From Oscheius onirici (Eukaryota; Nematoda; Chromadorea; Rhabditida; Rhabditidae): a DNA stretch of 64,000 bases. Position 1 is the stretch's first letter; the number at the start of each line of letters is the position of its first letter. The position numbers were made by a program, and so were the translations under genes. Under the pieces are notes generated by a model, which ran no database searches, was not told where the DNA came from, and saw only the letters and a program-made list of their open reading frames with translations. The stretch is taken from positions 1,426,001-1,490,000 of the forward strand of contig OW051473.1 of the NCBI GenBank assembly GCA_932521025.1. The letters are read 5' to 3'. Positions 36,170 to 46,324 of the stretch are shown one piece after another.

Positions 36170-36600
36170 GCTGTGTACATCTAACACGACTATGTGGCTC
36201 GTAACTACTGAGTTCGGTTTATCTACCCAAGAATTTCAAATAGATCTACCGGATTTCGGAGATCTATCAAGTCTTTCGAGTTGATTCACCGTGTTTGCAT
36301 CGTTGTTCTTCTGAGATTTGAATAGAGCTACCACGTCTTTCAGTTAGTCTACCAGTTCTGTTAAGTAGATGTACTCTGTCGTCCTAGTAGATCTATCAAG
36401 TCTTCACAGTAGATCTATTCTGTTGAGTGGTCCACATAAACCCACTAAGCTCCCGAGTAGATTTACCGGGTGTGAGCGCTGTATTTTGATTTACCACATC
36501 TTTCCAGTGACTCTACCGCGGTTTGTCTGTAGAGTTACCTGTTCGGGCAGTTCTACTGAGTCTACCGAGTATGTTTACCAAATTTTGACAAAAAGTATCC
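36170..36600. repeat. Degenerate minisatellite built on GTAGATCTACC
   Basis: More than a dozen variants of (A)GTAGATCTACC(A/G)AGTCTTTC follow one another with a period of roughly 20-25 bp, for example TAGATCTACCGG, AGATCTATCAAGTCTTTC, AGTAGATCTATTC, GAGTAGATTTACCG and GTAGAGTTACC. The unit core is palindromic. Copies are diverged, so the array is old. Confidence 0.75.
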
Positions 36601-36740
36601 TTCTCCATGCTCCTTTGTTTCTGGCAAGGGTTGCCTTGAGAGCTTAAGAGTGACTGCTGAAAATAGCCAAATTATATTTATTTCTCTCGGAATGCTACCG
36701 TGACATGAGCATTATTTTTTCTCGCTAACACAAAAAAACG

Positions 36741-37703
36741 CTACAGGGGTGGGCCTTAATTATTTGAAACTCGGACCTAGAGCCGTGAAGGTACATCGTA
36801 CAGGTCTGAAATTCCGGGCCATAGTAGGCATCCTAAAATATCAACCGAATTGCTTTGTTCCTTTGGTTATGAGGATCGAATCACTGACCTGAATTTTTGG
36901 GGTTTTTACTGTTTTTCGACCATAACTCCGTGATACAGAAACCTCCCGGTTTCTCAATACCCTTCCGCAACAGACTTTTTTATCCTCCATTCCTGCTCAC
37001 CGGATGAACTTGTGGGGTTTTGTGGTTTAAAAGTTTAAGTTTCCCTAAATTTGTCACTTTTTACCAAAAGTGGACGCTTTAAAACCTTCATTTCTCAGTG
37101 ACTATTTGAGATAGCTTTGATTTTCCAATGGCATTGGAAAGAGGTTGTCAAGAGCTACCAGGATGCAAAACATCATATTGCCGAAAGGTTTTTTCTTATC
37201 CCAGTTCTGCTCACATGAACTTTTGGTATGCGCGGGGAAAAGTCCATGATGGGGGTATCGTGGAACCAGAAATTTTAGTTTGTTCTTCGTTCACTACTTT
37301 CACTACGAACCTGCTGCACTATCCATAAAGTATTATTTAAAGCTTTTGCCTATCGTTTCTTAGCAAAAATAACAAACTAAAATTTCTGGATCCACGATAC
37401 CCCCATCATGGACTTTTCTCCGCGCATGCCAAAAGTTCATGTGAGCAAAACTGGGATAAGAAAAAACTTGATAAAAAAGTCTGTTGCGGAAGGGTATTGA
37501 GATTCTGTATTACGGAGTTATGGTCGAAAAACAGTAAAAACCCCAAAAATTCAGGTCAGTGATTCGATCCTCATAACCACAGAAACAAAGCAATTCGGTT
37601 GATATTTTAGGATGCCTACTATAGCCCGGAATTTCAGACCTGTACGATGTACCTTCACGGCTCTAGGTCCGAGTTTCAAATAATTAAGGCCCACCCCCTG
37701 TAG
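36741..37703. mobile_element. Composite hairpin element with long inverted arms (non-autonomous DNA transposon)
   Basis: Ends are CTACAGGGGTGGGCC and GGCCCACCCCCTGTAG. Outer arms of about 240 bp (36741-36985 and 37466-37703) and inner arms of about 95 bp (37187-37283 and 37373-37465) are nearly exact reverse complements. The left side has about 200 bp (36986-37186) with no partner. No open frame resembles a transposase. The termini are flanked by TA on both sides, which would fit a TA-targeting (mariner-like) element; a hAT-type CAGGG end is an alternative, but no 8-bp duplication is seen. Confidence 0.85.
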
Positions 37704-37947
37704 TTGTTACCACATATGTTGGTGTTAAGCGGATTGTTGGCCGAAGAGGAATCTGGTCACTCCGACAAGCCACCTTAGTATATCCGAAACTTGTATTGTG
37801 ACATCGGGGAAACAAGAAGGCACACAAAGTGTCAGTAATGAAACCGAAAGAATTCAACTTACGAACGAAATACTGAGGCAAAACTCGGAACGTAAAAGGA
37901 CGTCAAAGTGACCACAGACGATAAAATAGGCGGTTACCGGGAGTAAA

Positions 37948-37964
37948 GGGGGGGGGGGGGGGGG
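37948..37964. repeat. G17 homopolymer
   Basis: Seventeen consecutive G on the plus strand, a strong G-quadruplex former. Confidence 0.97.
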
Positions 37965-38136
37965 AATAAAATATTGCAATCACGAAAGACTATAAAAAAT
38001 ACGAAATATCAAACGAGAACATATGGGGAGAGATGATCATCGAGTTTAGGTGAAAGAATGATCTGTCGAAGATCTGGAAAATGTTAATCATTCTGAATTT
38101 TCACTTTGAAAAGCCCTGTCATTAAATGTGTATCAC

Positions 38137-40059
38137 TCACTTCTTATACGTTTTCGAAGGGGGTACTTTTTCTGAACTAGAGGGTCTCTTGCGAGCAGCC
38201 AGCACTTCTTGATTGGCATATTCAATGTCCATTTCCTCCATCAGCAAACGATTATTGTCGCTTTCGAAAACGGGTCGAGCAATGGCGGTCAGATCGAAAT
38301 CAAACGTCAGCTGAACGCAGTTTTTGTTTGAAGTTGGATGAAAACATCTTGAACGTGTCTTTTGCACAGACATGAAGTGGTACGTTTATCAAACAAAAAA
38401 CGACGAACTGAGCACCGCAAAGCCGTCATACGCGCATGTTCTGAACGCTTAGTAAACACTTGCCTGAGTAGAGATTTCGTTGTTTTCAGCATTGTCAATT
38501 CCAGGTACGTTTTTTTCTGCCTCGCAGACTGCCTGCAAACGGTCATCCAGAGATTTCAGCTGAAAAACATCTTAATTTTTTTCTGCTACCATATTTTAAA
38601 CTGAGCGGTACTTTTGTGACATCACATTATTCCAGAGTAATTCACCCCACTCACCAGAACTTCGTCGTCCGTAGATCCTCCAAATTCAAAGCAATCAATG
38701 GAAAGCTGTCCTTCGCTCTCTAAGCGGGAAATCGTGTTCTCCAACTCGTGGACGGCGGCGGCAAACGTCATCTTCGCCTCGTCGGAAAAGAGCGACTTCA
38801 GACCTAAAAACTAGCTGATTAAGCGAAACATTGTCAACCGACTTTGTTCAAGTTCCAAAATAGATGTGGTATGTTCACTTATAAGAACGTTCTGCTGAAC
38901 GGAAGTGAAAATTGCAAAATTTGGCTAAATCAAAGTGGTAGACCCCTCTCATGAACTAACCGAATTGTGGCTCCAAAATGAAGTAAGCATCATGTGCTTC
39001 ATTTAAAACATTCACGATGATTTCCCTAGCCTCGGAGCATTGGTGAACGATCTTCTGATCCAGGTTTTCCAATGTCAACAAACAGACGGAAATCTGAAAC
39101 ACACTTTAAAAGACAAAAGTAAATCTTGCTTTATGCTCTTCTTCGGCCAATGGCCTTCGAAGAACAATGAAGTCGTCGCAGTAGGCAGCCATCGGGACGT
39201 TCCAGCTGATGATAGCTTGTTGAATTTCAAAGTCAGCAGACTCGGTCATCTGGAGTTTTTCTAAAGCCTCTCTCTCCTCCAGTTCGGAAGTCAGCGTAAT
39301 GAACCGACCAGGGCGGTGTGTCGATGATTCGTTCCGGCTTTTAGAGCGGCAGGCACTGCACTTAAGCGCTCCGAAACATGCCCGGCACTTCTTTTCGTGC
39401 TCGCCGGAGCATATTTCGTTCCTGATAAATCCATTGGGATCTCTGAAATTTGCTTAGTATTCAAGCGGTATTTAAAAATATGTCGCTTGTTTTTGTCTGT
39501 CACATGTAGAGTAAGAAGTATTCCTCGAAACTGAAAATTGCGTGGCTTCAGAGCTTACGTCGCGACAATCGGTCTAGGAATTTCGACGAATACAAAAGTA
39601 CCGTCTAAACAAGAGCACATTGAGCAACTGAAACGATGATGTTTTTGTTATAAAAACAATTATTTACCTCGCCACCCAATTTTCAGTTTCGAGGAATACT
39701 TCTTACTCTACATGTGACAGACAAAAACCTAAGATCATCCTTTTCCCTGGGAGGCGACTTCTTCTCACAGATGTAAGGGAAATAGTACAATCAAATATTT
39801 TTCTAAACATATGGGTCAGTTTTCTTCGCTTGTAAAGTAAAGTATAAAGGTTTACCTGAACTGACAGCTGAACTGAAATGAACTGTGGTCCCGTATACTT
39901 GAAGTAGTAAGAAGTGCCCGTCTCCCTGACCGCGTCACTCCACCATTCGACTTCAAAATTTTGACCTTTGTAGACACTTCGATCCCAGGCATCGAACACT
40001 TCACTGTACTTGTGGAATGTCCTGAAAACGGGCCGTAATTCTTTCTTTCCTCGGCCCAT
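38137..40059 (-). CDS. RING-finger/coiled-coil (TRIM-like) protein
   Basis: ATG 40059 follows a GTTTTCAG acceptor. The first exon (to 39856) reads MGRGKKELRPVFRTFHKY. A zinc-rich part follows: CSMC in the exon near 39620-39550, then ICSGEHEKKCRAC and KCSAC in the next, giving C-x2-C ... C-x3-H-x3-C-x2-C ... C-x2-C, which fits a RING. Then come helical stretches (TSELEEREALEKLQ, LTLENLDQKIVHQC, AAVHELENTISRLES, LKSLDDRLQAVCE) and a basic Ser-rich tail (ARKRPSSSEKVPPSKTYKK) to the stop at 38137. RING proteins are mostly ubiquitin ligases. One intron appears to be GC-AG (near 39100). The link between the first exon and the CSMC exon does not keep frame in my reading, so an exon is missing or the gene is damaged there. 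Confidence 0.55.
39489..39728. repeat. 52-bp perfect inverted repeat around a RING exon
   Basis: Positions 39489-39540 and 39677-39728 are exact reverse complements, separated by 136 bp that contain the CSMC exon of the RING gene. Similarity goes on for a few bases inside the arms. Confidence 0.92.
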
Positions 40060-40571
40060 CACTAAAACACTGAAAACGGTTGATCGCAAGTTTTTCAATT
40101 TTTTGAGATTCAAGACAAAATCAAATTCTACTGATTAATTCAAGGGAGTATGTAAAAACGTTTGAATCTGTCCAAATTTCATCCGAATATTACGATCCTT
40201 TTAAAGCGCGGTGAACAAAATCTTCTTTGTCAAAAGTAAATCCGCACAGCAATCAAAAGTTTTGATTTCAGATGACATTTTTTGACTTTGACATCAACAT
40301 CATGCTAAAGAACAACGATGAATCCGGTAGGTTCTGTTTTACGCCGTTATTTCGGCCACATCCTGTATTTTTTGGAGCCAACTTCCTTTTCTGACCTTTG
40401 TGGCCCTGCTGAAGACTGTCAAGAACATCACTGATATTATTTGGATACGGAAGCATAAGTTTGATCTTGAAACACCCGAGGATATGCACGAGTCTGGCTT
40501 CTGATTGCTGCCAAAGTCATCGAGATAATGTGTTTCTGATGAATCACTGTTTGTATTCGCAAAATACCCAA

Positions 40572-40850
40572 TGAAAATCTATTCTTTTAAGTTGAACCGT
40601 GTTTGTGTGTGGCCTCGGCGCGGACAAAGTGAAAAACGCTGGGCGGACTCGAACCCGCGATGCTCGCGTGACAAGTTGCGCGTGCTGGCACTGCGCGACG
40701 GAGGCAAGTGCGCTCTGAGAAAATTCACAGAGGATACGACGTTGACTGCGCAGCAGCCAGTTAGCCAAGGCCAGGCTGGCCTGTTGCTCTACTCTTGTTT
40801 TCTTATACCGAAGTTTTTTCACCAACACATGAGTGGAATGAACTTTTCAG
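40572..40850 (-). repeat. tRNA-derived SINE, copy 2
   Basis: The minus strand contains an intact B box (GGTTCGAGTCC) preceded by an A-box-like GCGCAGTGCCAGC and a tRNA-like arm, then a unique body ending near GGTTCAACTT. The tRNA-like part is better preserved than in the copy at 35050-35325. No A-tail is obvious. Confidence 0.75.
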
Positions 40851-41662
40851 CTAGATTTAGGACCCCTGTTCTCACGCCTTGATATGATACACTATCTTTT
40901 AAACAAGTCTCACAATTGTAGCTCCGACTACGTCCAATTTCTCATTCGCATCCGCTTTCAACGAAAGGTGAGAAACGGTTTCAGATCGAGACAACACGCT
41001 AGGAACTGTTTAAGCGACCGATTTCCTATTTCACGCTCGTTTTTCTGCTTCTCATCCCACCTAGAAGAGTTTCGGTTTTCTTGCTCAGGTCACATAGCGG
41101 TGATAAGCCAGCATCACATTGCTTTATCAGGTATTAGGACATCTTATGAAGCCGTTTGCTTGTAAAATTTCTTTTAGGAGCAGAGAATGAATCCTATACC
41201 GGGACAGATTTTATACAGAATACTAGGATCACTTTTTTGTAGTGTATTTTTCCCCAGTTACTGTTTCCTTGGGAAAATTTCTATTTTGCGGTGAGAAAAT
41301 GAGCACTAGCATGTTCCGATAAGTCGCCAAGATTAAAACGAGTTCTGAAATTCTCACCGTTGTTTGTCCGTTTTACTTCTCTACCTTCCTATCATGCTTC
41401 CAAGAACGTGTAAACTGCTTCCCGTGTCTTCTCTCATAGCTTAAACCACACTAGATAAGAGAGTTACTTAAAGACACCCAAGTATGTTTCTTATCAGAAA
41501 CCTTCAAGGTATCTCATTTTTATTTACCTGCATTTTTCCAAATCCTGAAAAAAATTGGCGTGCATCGTTTGCAAACTACCCAAATACTAAAGACGTTTTC
41601 GCTTTCATCGTATAACATTAGATCCGATTTCCACTTTTAACATTCAGACAAAAGAGCCTCAA
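40851..41662. other. Intergenic region before the LAP1-torsin pair
   Basis: No gene supported. ACATTCAG at 41641-41648 just upstream of ATG 41663 is a likely acceptor for SL trans-splicing. Confidence 0.55.
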
Positions 41663-42615
41663 ATGTCGTCTTCCAAAGACGAAGATAACCGGCCTGCACA
41701 GGATTCTTTCGGCATTAAAATTCTAAAGATTCTTTCGGCTTTCGACGTCAGTTTTACTTCAATGATCCTTTTCCTAGCTGCTGCCGGAATTATTACTGCT
41801 GGTCTGCAGCATATTCAGAACAGGGAGTCGGTACGCTTCATTCCTCCTGGTAACGTTGAATGCTTCAGAAATCTAGAGAGACAGCAGTTGATCAAATTGA
41901 AAACTGGACAGGCAATTTTAAGAAGGAGCTCTCGAAACTGGATTTGCCACACATGTCGGACATCGCGTTCTCGGCTATTTTGGCAGCAGGAAATAGGGTA
42001 AAAAGCTCCATACTACTTTAACAAGATCTAGATTTAGTGGCTCGAAGGCAATCCAAAACCGACAGTTCTTACCGTGGCCGGAAACGGCGCAGATAAACAT
42101 GGATTGGCGATTCTGAAATGTCTGAACGAAATCGTTGGAAATGAGACGAGCGTACAAATTCAAGCTCGAAATGACCATTCAAGAAAAGATCTCGACGATG
42201 AAGTTTCTAAAGGTAGAGCCATACTCAATTTCTCTAGCTCCTTCTCAAACTTTTAAGGCTTGAAAGCTTCACAAAAGAGTGCCGTTTTGGTTAACAGCAT
42301 TGACGTTCTGAAATGGGATTCACCCATGTTCATTTACAGGTACGCAGACCAAGATCATTACCGGGTAAGAGATGTGCATCACTTCAACATTGTTTTCAGA
42401 TTAAAAACTCTCTTCTGATACTTACAATCAACAAGAAAATTGAAGAAGAGTGCTCCAGAGGAATAAAAAAGTAAGCAACTTTGGTATCGATGAAGTGATA
42501 AAACTTTAGGCTACTCCAAACAACTTGGCTTCCTTCCGAAAATTCAGAGCTGGAAGATAGAGAGAAAATTGAGCCTGCCATCTCAAGAATTGTCTCTTAC
42601 ATTGCCTGTTTCTAG
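41663..42615 (+). CDS. LAP1/LULL1-like torsin cofactor (TOR1AIP family)
   Basis: Starts MSSSKDEDNRPAQDSF. A short cytosolic or nuclear N-terminus is followed by one membrane segment (SMILFLAAAGIITAGL, residues about 32-48) and a luminal domain like the AAA+-shaped activator domain of LAP1 and LULL1: 'KPTVLTVAGNGADKHGLA', 'LNEIVGNETSVQIQAR', 'KASQKSAVLVNSIDVL', 'MFIYRYADQDHYRIKNSLL', 'ILTINKKIEEECS' and a final 'ISRIVSYIACF' before TAG. In animals these proteins sit in the inner nuclear membrane or ER and stimulate torsin ATPase through an arginine finger. The N-terminal part is much shorter than in human LAP1. The torsin gene begins 100 bp downstream on the same strand. Identity rests on block similarity read by eye. 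Confidence 0.75.
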
Positions 42616-42715
42616 ATTTACACTTTTCACTAATCTTTTTGGTTTTTTTCTCTGCCTGAGGGCTTCTCCCTTGAATATCGAAATGTTACTCTTTGTTCTA
42701 ATACTTGGTTCAGAA

Positions 42716-43983
42716 ATGCGATTACTGATATTGGTTTTGCTTATAGCAGCCCATGTCAGCAGCTATCGTTGTTGGCTCTTCTACAACTGTATTTACGAGC
42801 CAACACCCGATTGGGCTGGTTGGTTAAATCAATCTCTCACGCAAAAAATTGTTAAGGCATGACGAAACATTTGGCTGCCACGTTTTTTGGTCAACACATT
42901 GCGTACGAGGAAGTGTTCTACGGAATCAAAGGACACTTTAAGAATGCAAATCCGTCAAAAGCTAATGTTCTCTTCTTGACTGGAGCTTACGGTGCTGGAA
43001 AGAACTACATAGTTAGCATCGTGGTCAAGTTCTTCTTCCCACCGTAAGTCTTGTTGTAGAATGAACAAGAATTTGTTATAGCGGAACTCCTCGGTACGTT
43101 ATCAAGTATTCAGGTTCAAATTTCTATGACCGGAACAGGAGAGAAGCCTACTTCGTAAGTTTTTTGATAGATTTGAAGACCTCTAATATATTCTTAGAAT
43201 CAATGGAAGACCGATATCGAAACTGTTGTTTGGAACTGTCAGCGAGCCATTATCATCTTCGATGAAATTGACAAAATGCCCAAGGGACTGATTGATAGAA
43301 TGACCAAATATATGAATCCAGACGCAGATGTGAGCTATCGCAAGCTTACCTTTTTCATTCTGGCGTATGTTTCCAAAAAGAAGAGAACAAGTAGTTTTTC
43401 AGAAATGAGGGACTCAATGCAATCCGTAACCGGACTTACGAGCATCACCGGAACAAACTTTATCGTGATGACTTGACTTTAAAGGACTTCCATAAGGCAA
43501 TCAAAGCCGAAACTGATAAGAGACGAGGTTAGCCAAAATTTTTTCGAAGATAAACAGTACAAACTTATAGTTTATTTTTAAACTCAAAATCTCAGAAATT
43601 GTGAAATATTAAGGAGGACAGATGGAAGGTACCCGAATGATTCAACACAACCTGATCGACAAGTTTGTTCCATTCATGCCACTGGAGAAAAGCCACGTCC
43701 GTCAGTGCATCAAATCTTACCTCCAAAAGAAACAAATCCCCACCGATTCAACATTCGTAAACTCTGTTCTCGAACAGATTGATGTAAGAATATTAAAAGC
43801 ATAAACAAGAATAAGTTATAGCTGGATGAAGAGTTTAATACGTTCTCAATCAACGGTTGTCGTGACGTCGAGGGAAAAGTCAATACCATGCTGCAAAGAA
43901 ATCGAATCAATTCTTATATATTTATCATTTTATATGTGCCAATTTTAATAGTTACGTATTTTTGTATTTGGCTACAAGAATAA
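42716..43983 (+). CDS. Torsin (AAA+ ATPase of the ER lumen/nuclear envelope) with extra C-terminal hydrophobic segment
   Basis: Signal sequence MRLLILVLLIAAHVSS, then 'FFGQHIAYEEV', Walker A 'GAYGAGKN' (torsin-type GKN), Walker B 'AIIIFDEIDKMP', 'VSYRKLTFFILA', the 'NLIDKFVPFMPLEKSHVRQC' block and the sensor-2 region 'FSINGCRDVEGKV' with the torsin Cys. Exons: 42716-42788 (or a little longer), 42857-43043, 43082 onward, then from about 43200, 43401, 43612 and 43822 to TAA 43983. Torsins are ATPases thought to remodel membranes and nuclear envelope complexes with LAP1/LULL1. Unusual here is a hydrophobic stretch 'YIFIILYVPILIVTYF' at the very C-terminus. Near 42850 the frame of the first exon does not run into the FGQH exon; a 68-bp intron (42789-42856) with a weak acceptor repairs it. 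Confidence 0.85.
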
Positions 43984-44430
43984 AAACTTTACTAGAACGC
44001 TTTCTTCTGTAATTTTTATCTTTCACCTGACGCTATTGAAACCATGATGCGCCTTAGATTGGTCGTTTGAGTATCTATAGTGATTTCTGTTATTACCGTT
44101 CAAAACCAAAAGTGGTATTAAAACCCAAATCTTATAGACGATATAGCTTTTTCCGACGTAAAACTGCGTTTCTTCATACACTGCTTACAGACCAAAACAA
44201 GTTTTGTTCACAAGATGACCTACAGTTTTTGTTTATTATCTGCCAAAACAGCGAAATACTTGATAACTGTACGAATTCTCTTTTCCAGGATCCGTCATGC
44301 ATTCGTATAGCTTCCAACGGAAGTCTTGAATGCACAAAATCATAATGCATCTAGCGTACAATAGCGTCTGAACAGAACTGATTACGGGAGGCTTTATAAA
44401 CTCTTGGTTGTGGAGAATAGTCACAGCGTC
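43984..44430. other. Spacer
   Basis: No gene supported in about 450 bp; probably the torsin 3' UTR and the promoter of the next gene. Confidence 0.5.
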
Positions 44431-45403
44431 ATGCAGTTTATTCTCCTTCTCCTTCTTCCAGCTCTGGCTGCCGCCTGCAATCCGACTTATCTCAAAAGTT
44501 TGTTTTTCCCTCCTCTTGCAGTAATTATCTAGACGGAGTGACATTCAACTTGGCTGTAGAAAAGCTGCAATACTTTCCTCTCAATTGGGCCGTAGCGAAT
44601 CAAGCTTCTACTTGGGCATTCTCCGACTATTCTATTTCTGCTGCCGATGCTCGTCTAGCTTTTCAGAGATTCGTTGTAGAAATGGTAAGGCTATTTTAAT
44701 AACAAGCTTTAACATTTTAGCTCCGCGACGCCTTCCATCATGTTCTCCTCGATTATCTTGGACCGATGAACGTTCCTCCTCAAGCCGATAGTGTTAGTTT
44801 TGTGGTCAGATCAACGTGAGTAGTTCTAATGAACGTGAGACCTGTATCTTCTAGCTTTAATCCTCCTTACTGTGGTGATCTCGCCTCTTCAACATACTCA
44901 TTCACCACACCCAAAACCACTCCGGCTGCAGCCAACACAGCCTGTGAGTTCAAAATGAGCTGATGCATTATCTTTTTATGTTTTTAGTCTACAGCAACAC
45001 CACTTGTATGGTCTCTGGAGACAACCTCATCGTCGGTGTCTGTACCCTGCAAGAGAACAACTGTACGATCGCTAGAAACAACTTTCCCTTTTCGTCAGCC
45101 ACAGCTACTTTTGTGATGGTACGGAGCATTTTTATTGAATTTAAGAGTTTTCAGACCATTCCGGACGACTCGATCGTGCAAGCCAGATGGCTGGCTATTG
45201 CTCCCAAACTTTTAGAACGAAACTTTGTCTCGAGCATGTCCTATCACGCTAAGAAGTACCTGCGCCTGCGAATCAACTCTGCTACAGCAACAAGTGCTGC
45301 AAGTGTTGTGATCAACCGTGTAGGAAATGGAGCTTCTTCATCCTTTAATGGAAATCAGTTGGGAGGAGGCACTGATGACAGTGATCTTACCGGTGATTAC
45401 TAA
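44431..45403 (+). CDS. Secreted protein of unknown family
   Basis: Starts with signal peptide MQFILLLLLPALAAA. Exons are joined by short introns (one of 35 bp at about 44499-44533), and the frame closes at TAA 45401-45403. Mature blocks are 'GVTFNLAVEKLQYFPLNWAV', 'STYSFTTPKTTPAAANT', 'SNTTCMVSGDNLIVGVC', 'EQ.NNCTIARNNFPFSSATA' (approximate) and a Ser/Gly/Asn-rich end (GASSSFNGNQLGGGTDD). There are several NxT/S glycosylation sites and few Cys. No transmembrane helix. I do not recognise the family; a role outside the cell is all that can be inferred. Confidence 0.75.
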
Positions 45404-45749
45404 TAGTTTACATGTCATAGATGTGAGGGGGCTAGCCCTTCAGCTTTGCCGGATTTTGTCTGCTTTGTAGATTACAATAAAGTTTTCTGCTCATTTGCAA
45501 GTTTTTCCACAAATGACAACATTATCAGCATCTTAGCTGAAAATATTGTGTTGCCGATTAGTCTGGTCGAAAGATTGGTTCCCGAAGATTTTCAGATCAT
45601 GCTCATGATTTTATTGAGACGTTATGATGAACACGACGAAACGAAAAGGAAAGAATCTATTCAAACATATGCCTAGCACTACAGACCGACGATGTCACTC
45701 AGAAAAGATGCCGTGGGAAAGTCAGGATGATTAATTTTTGTTCACTTCC

Positions 45750-46230
45750 TTAATAATCGTCGACAGCTTCTCCTGAACGGCCGTAGCTGAGATGATGTTT
45801 GCTCTCGACAGACTTCAGCACAGCTGTAAGATATAATGCTTGAAGAAGAAAAAAGTATGCCTACGTCGTGTGTTGTAGATAGCTGCATCGATCCAGAGAA
45901 CTAGATGATTTCTACTCATCACTCCAGAGTTTCTCAAAGAGTCGAGTTTGATTATGACTTTTTGAATTTTCACTTCGAGGCTGTCGAAATGCGACTCTGT
46001 TGTTATAGTGATCCACTCTTCCACAGCTAATCCACTTGAAGCAGCAGTTGGTTTGAATATGGTATGAGCATCGCTGTAATTTTTATGTGATCATTTGTAA
46101 CTTACTCGACGACTTGAGCACTGCAGCCTATGACAACGACAATTTGGTGGACACGATGAGTTGGAGCAGATTGAAACCGTTTATGAAGCAGTGAAAGTGT
46201 AAGGCAAAGTTGTTGAAGTTGTGCTGTCAT
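45750..46230 (-). CDS. Small uncharacterised protein (about 135 aa)
   Basis: Three exons in agreeing phases: 46230-46106, 46073-45865 and 45823-45750. The product starts MTAQLQQLCLTLSLLHKRFQ, has a hydrophobic strand QIVVVIGCSAQVV and a helical middle (SHFDSLEVKIQKVIIKL), and ends GRSGEAVDDY. No signal peptide. The splice signals are regular, which supports a real gene, but it could also be the 3' part of a longer gene running from 46.6-48 kb. Family not recognised. Confidence 0.5.
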
Positions 46231-46324
46231 TCAGTTGTGACGGATAGTAGAGAATGCCACCCAGTGCATCTCCAAAGGCAATTAGCATGTAAGCGTTGAA
46301 TAAGTAAAGCCATAGTGTATACTA

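Noticed and set aside
36744..37702. Open frames inside the composite hairpin as a transposase or gene
   Set aside because: All are short and mirrored by the opposite arm; none shows a DDE or other domain.
40268..40502. Plus-strand coding fragment (IIWIRKHKFDLETPED...)
   Set aside because: Coding-like for about 30 residues, but the only plausible splice to the upstream frame gives a stop. It may be a relic and is too weak to list.
40544..40882. Open frames on both strands near 40.6 kb
   Set aside because: They are translations of the tRNA-derived SINE; the B box itself accounts for the peptide that looks conserved.
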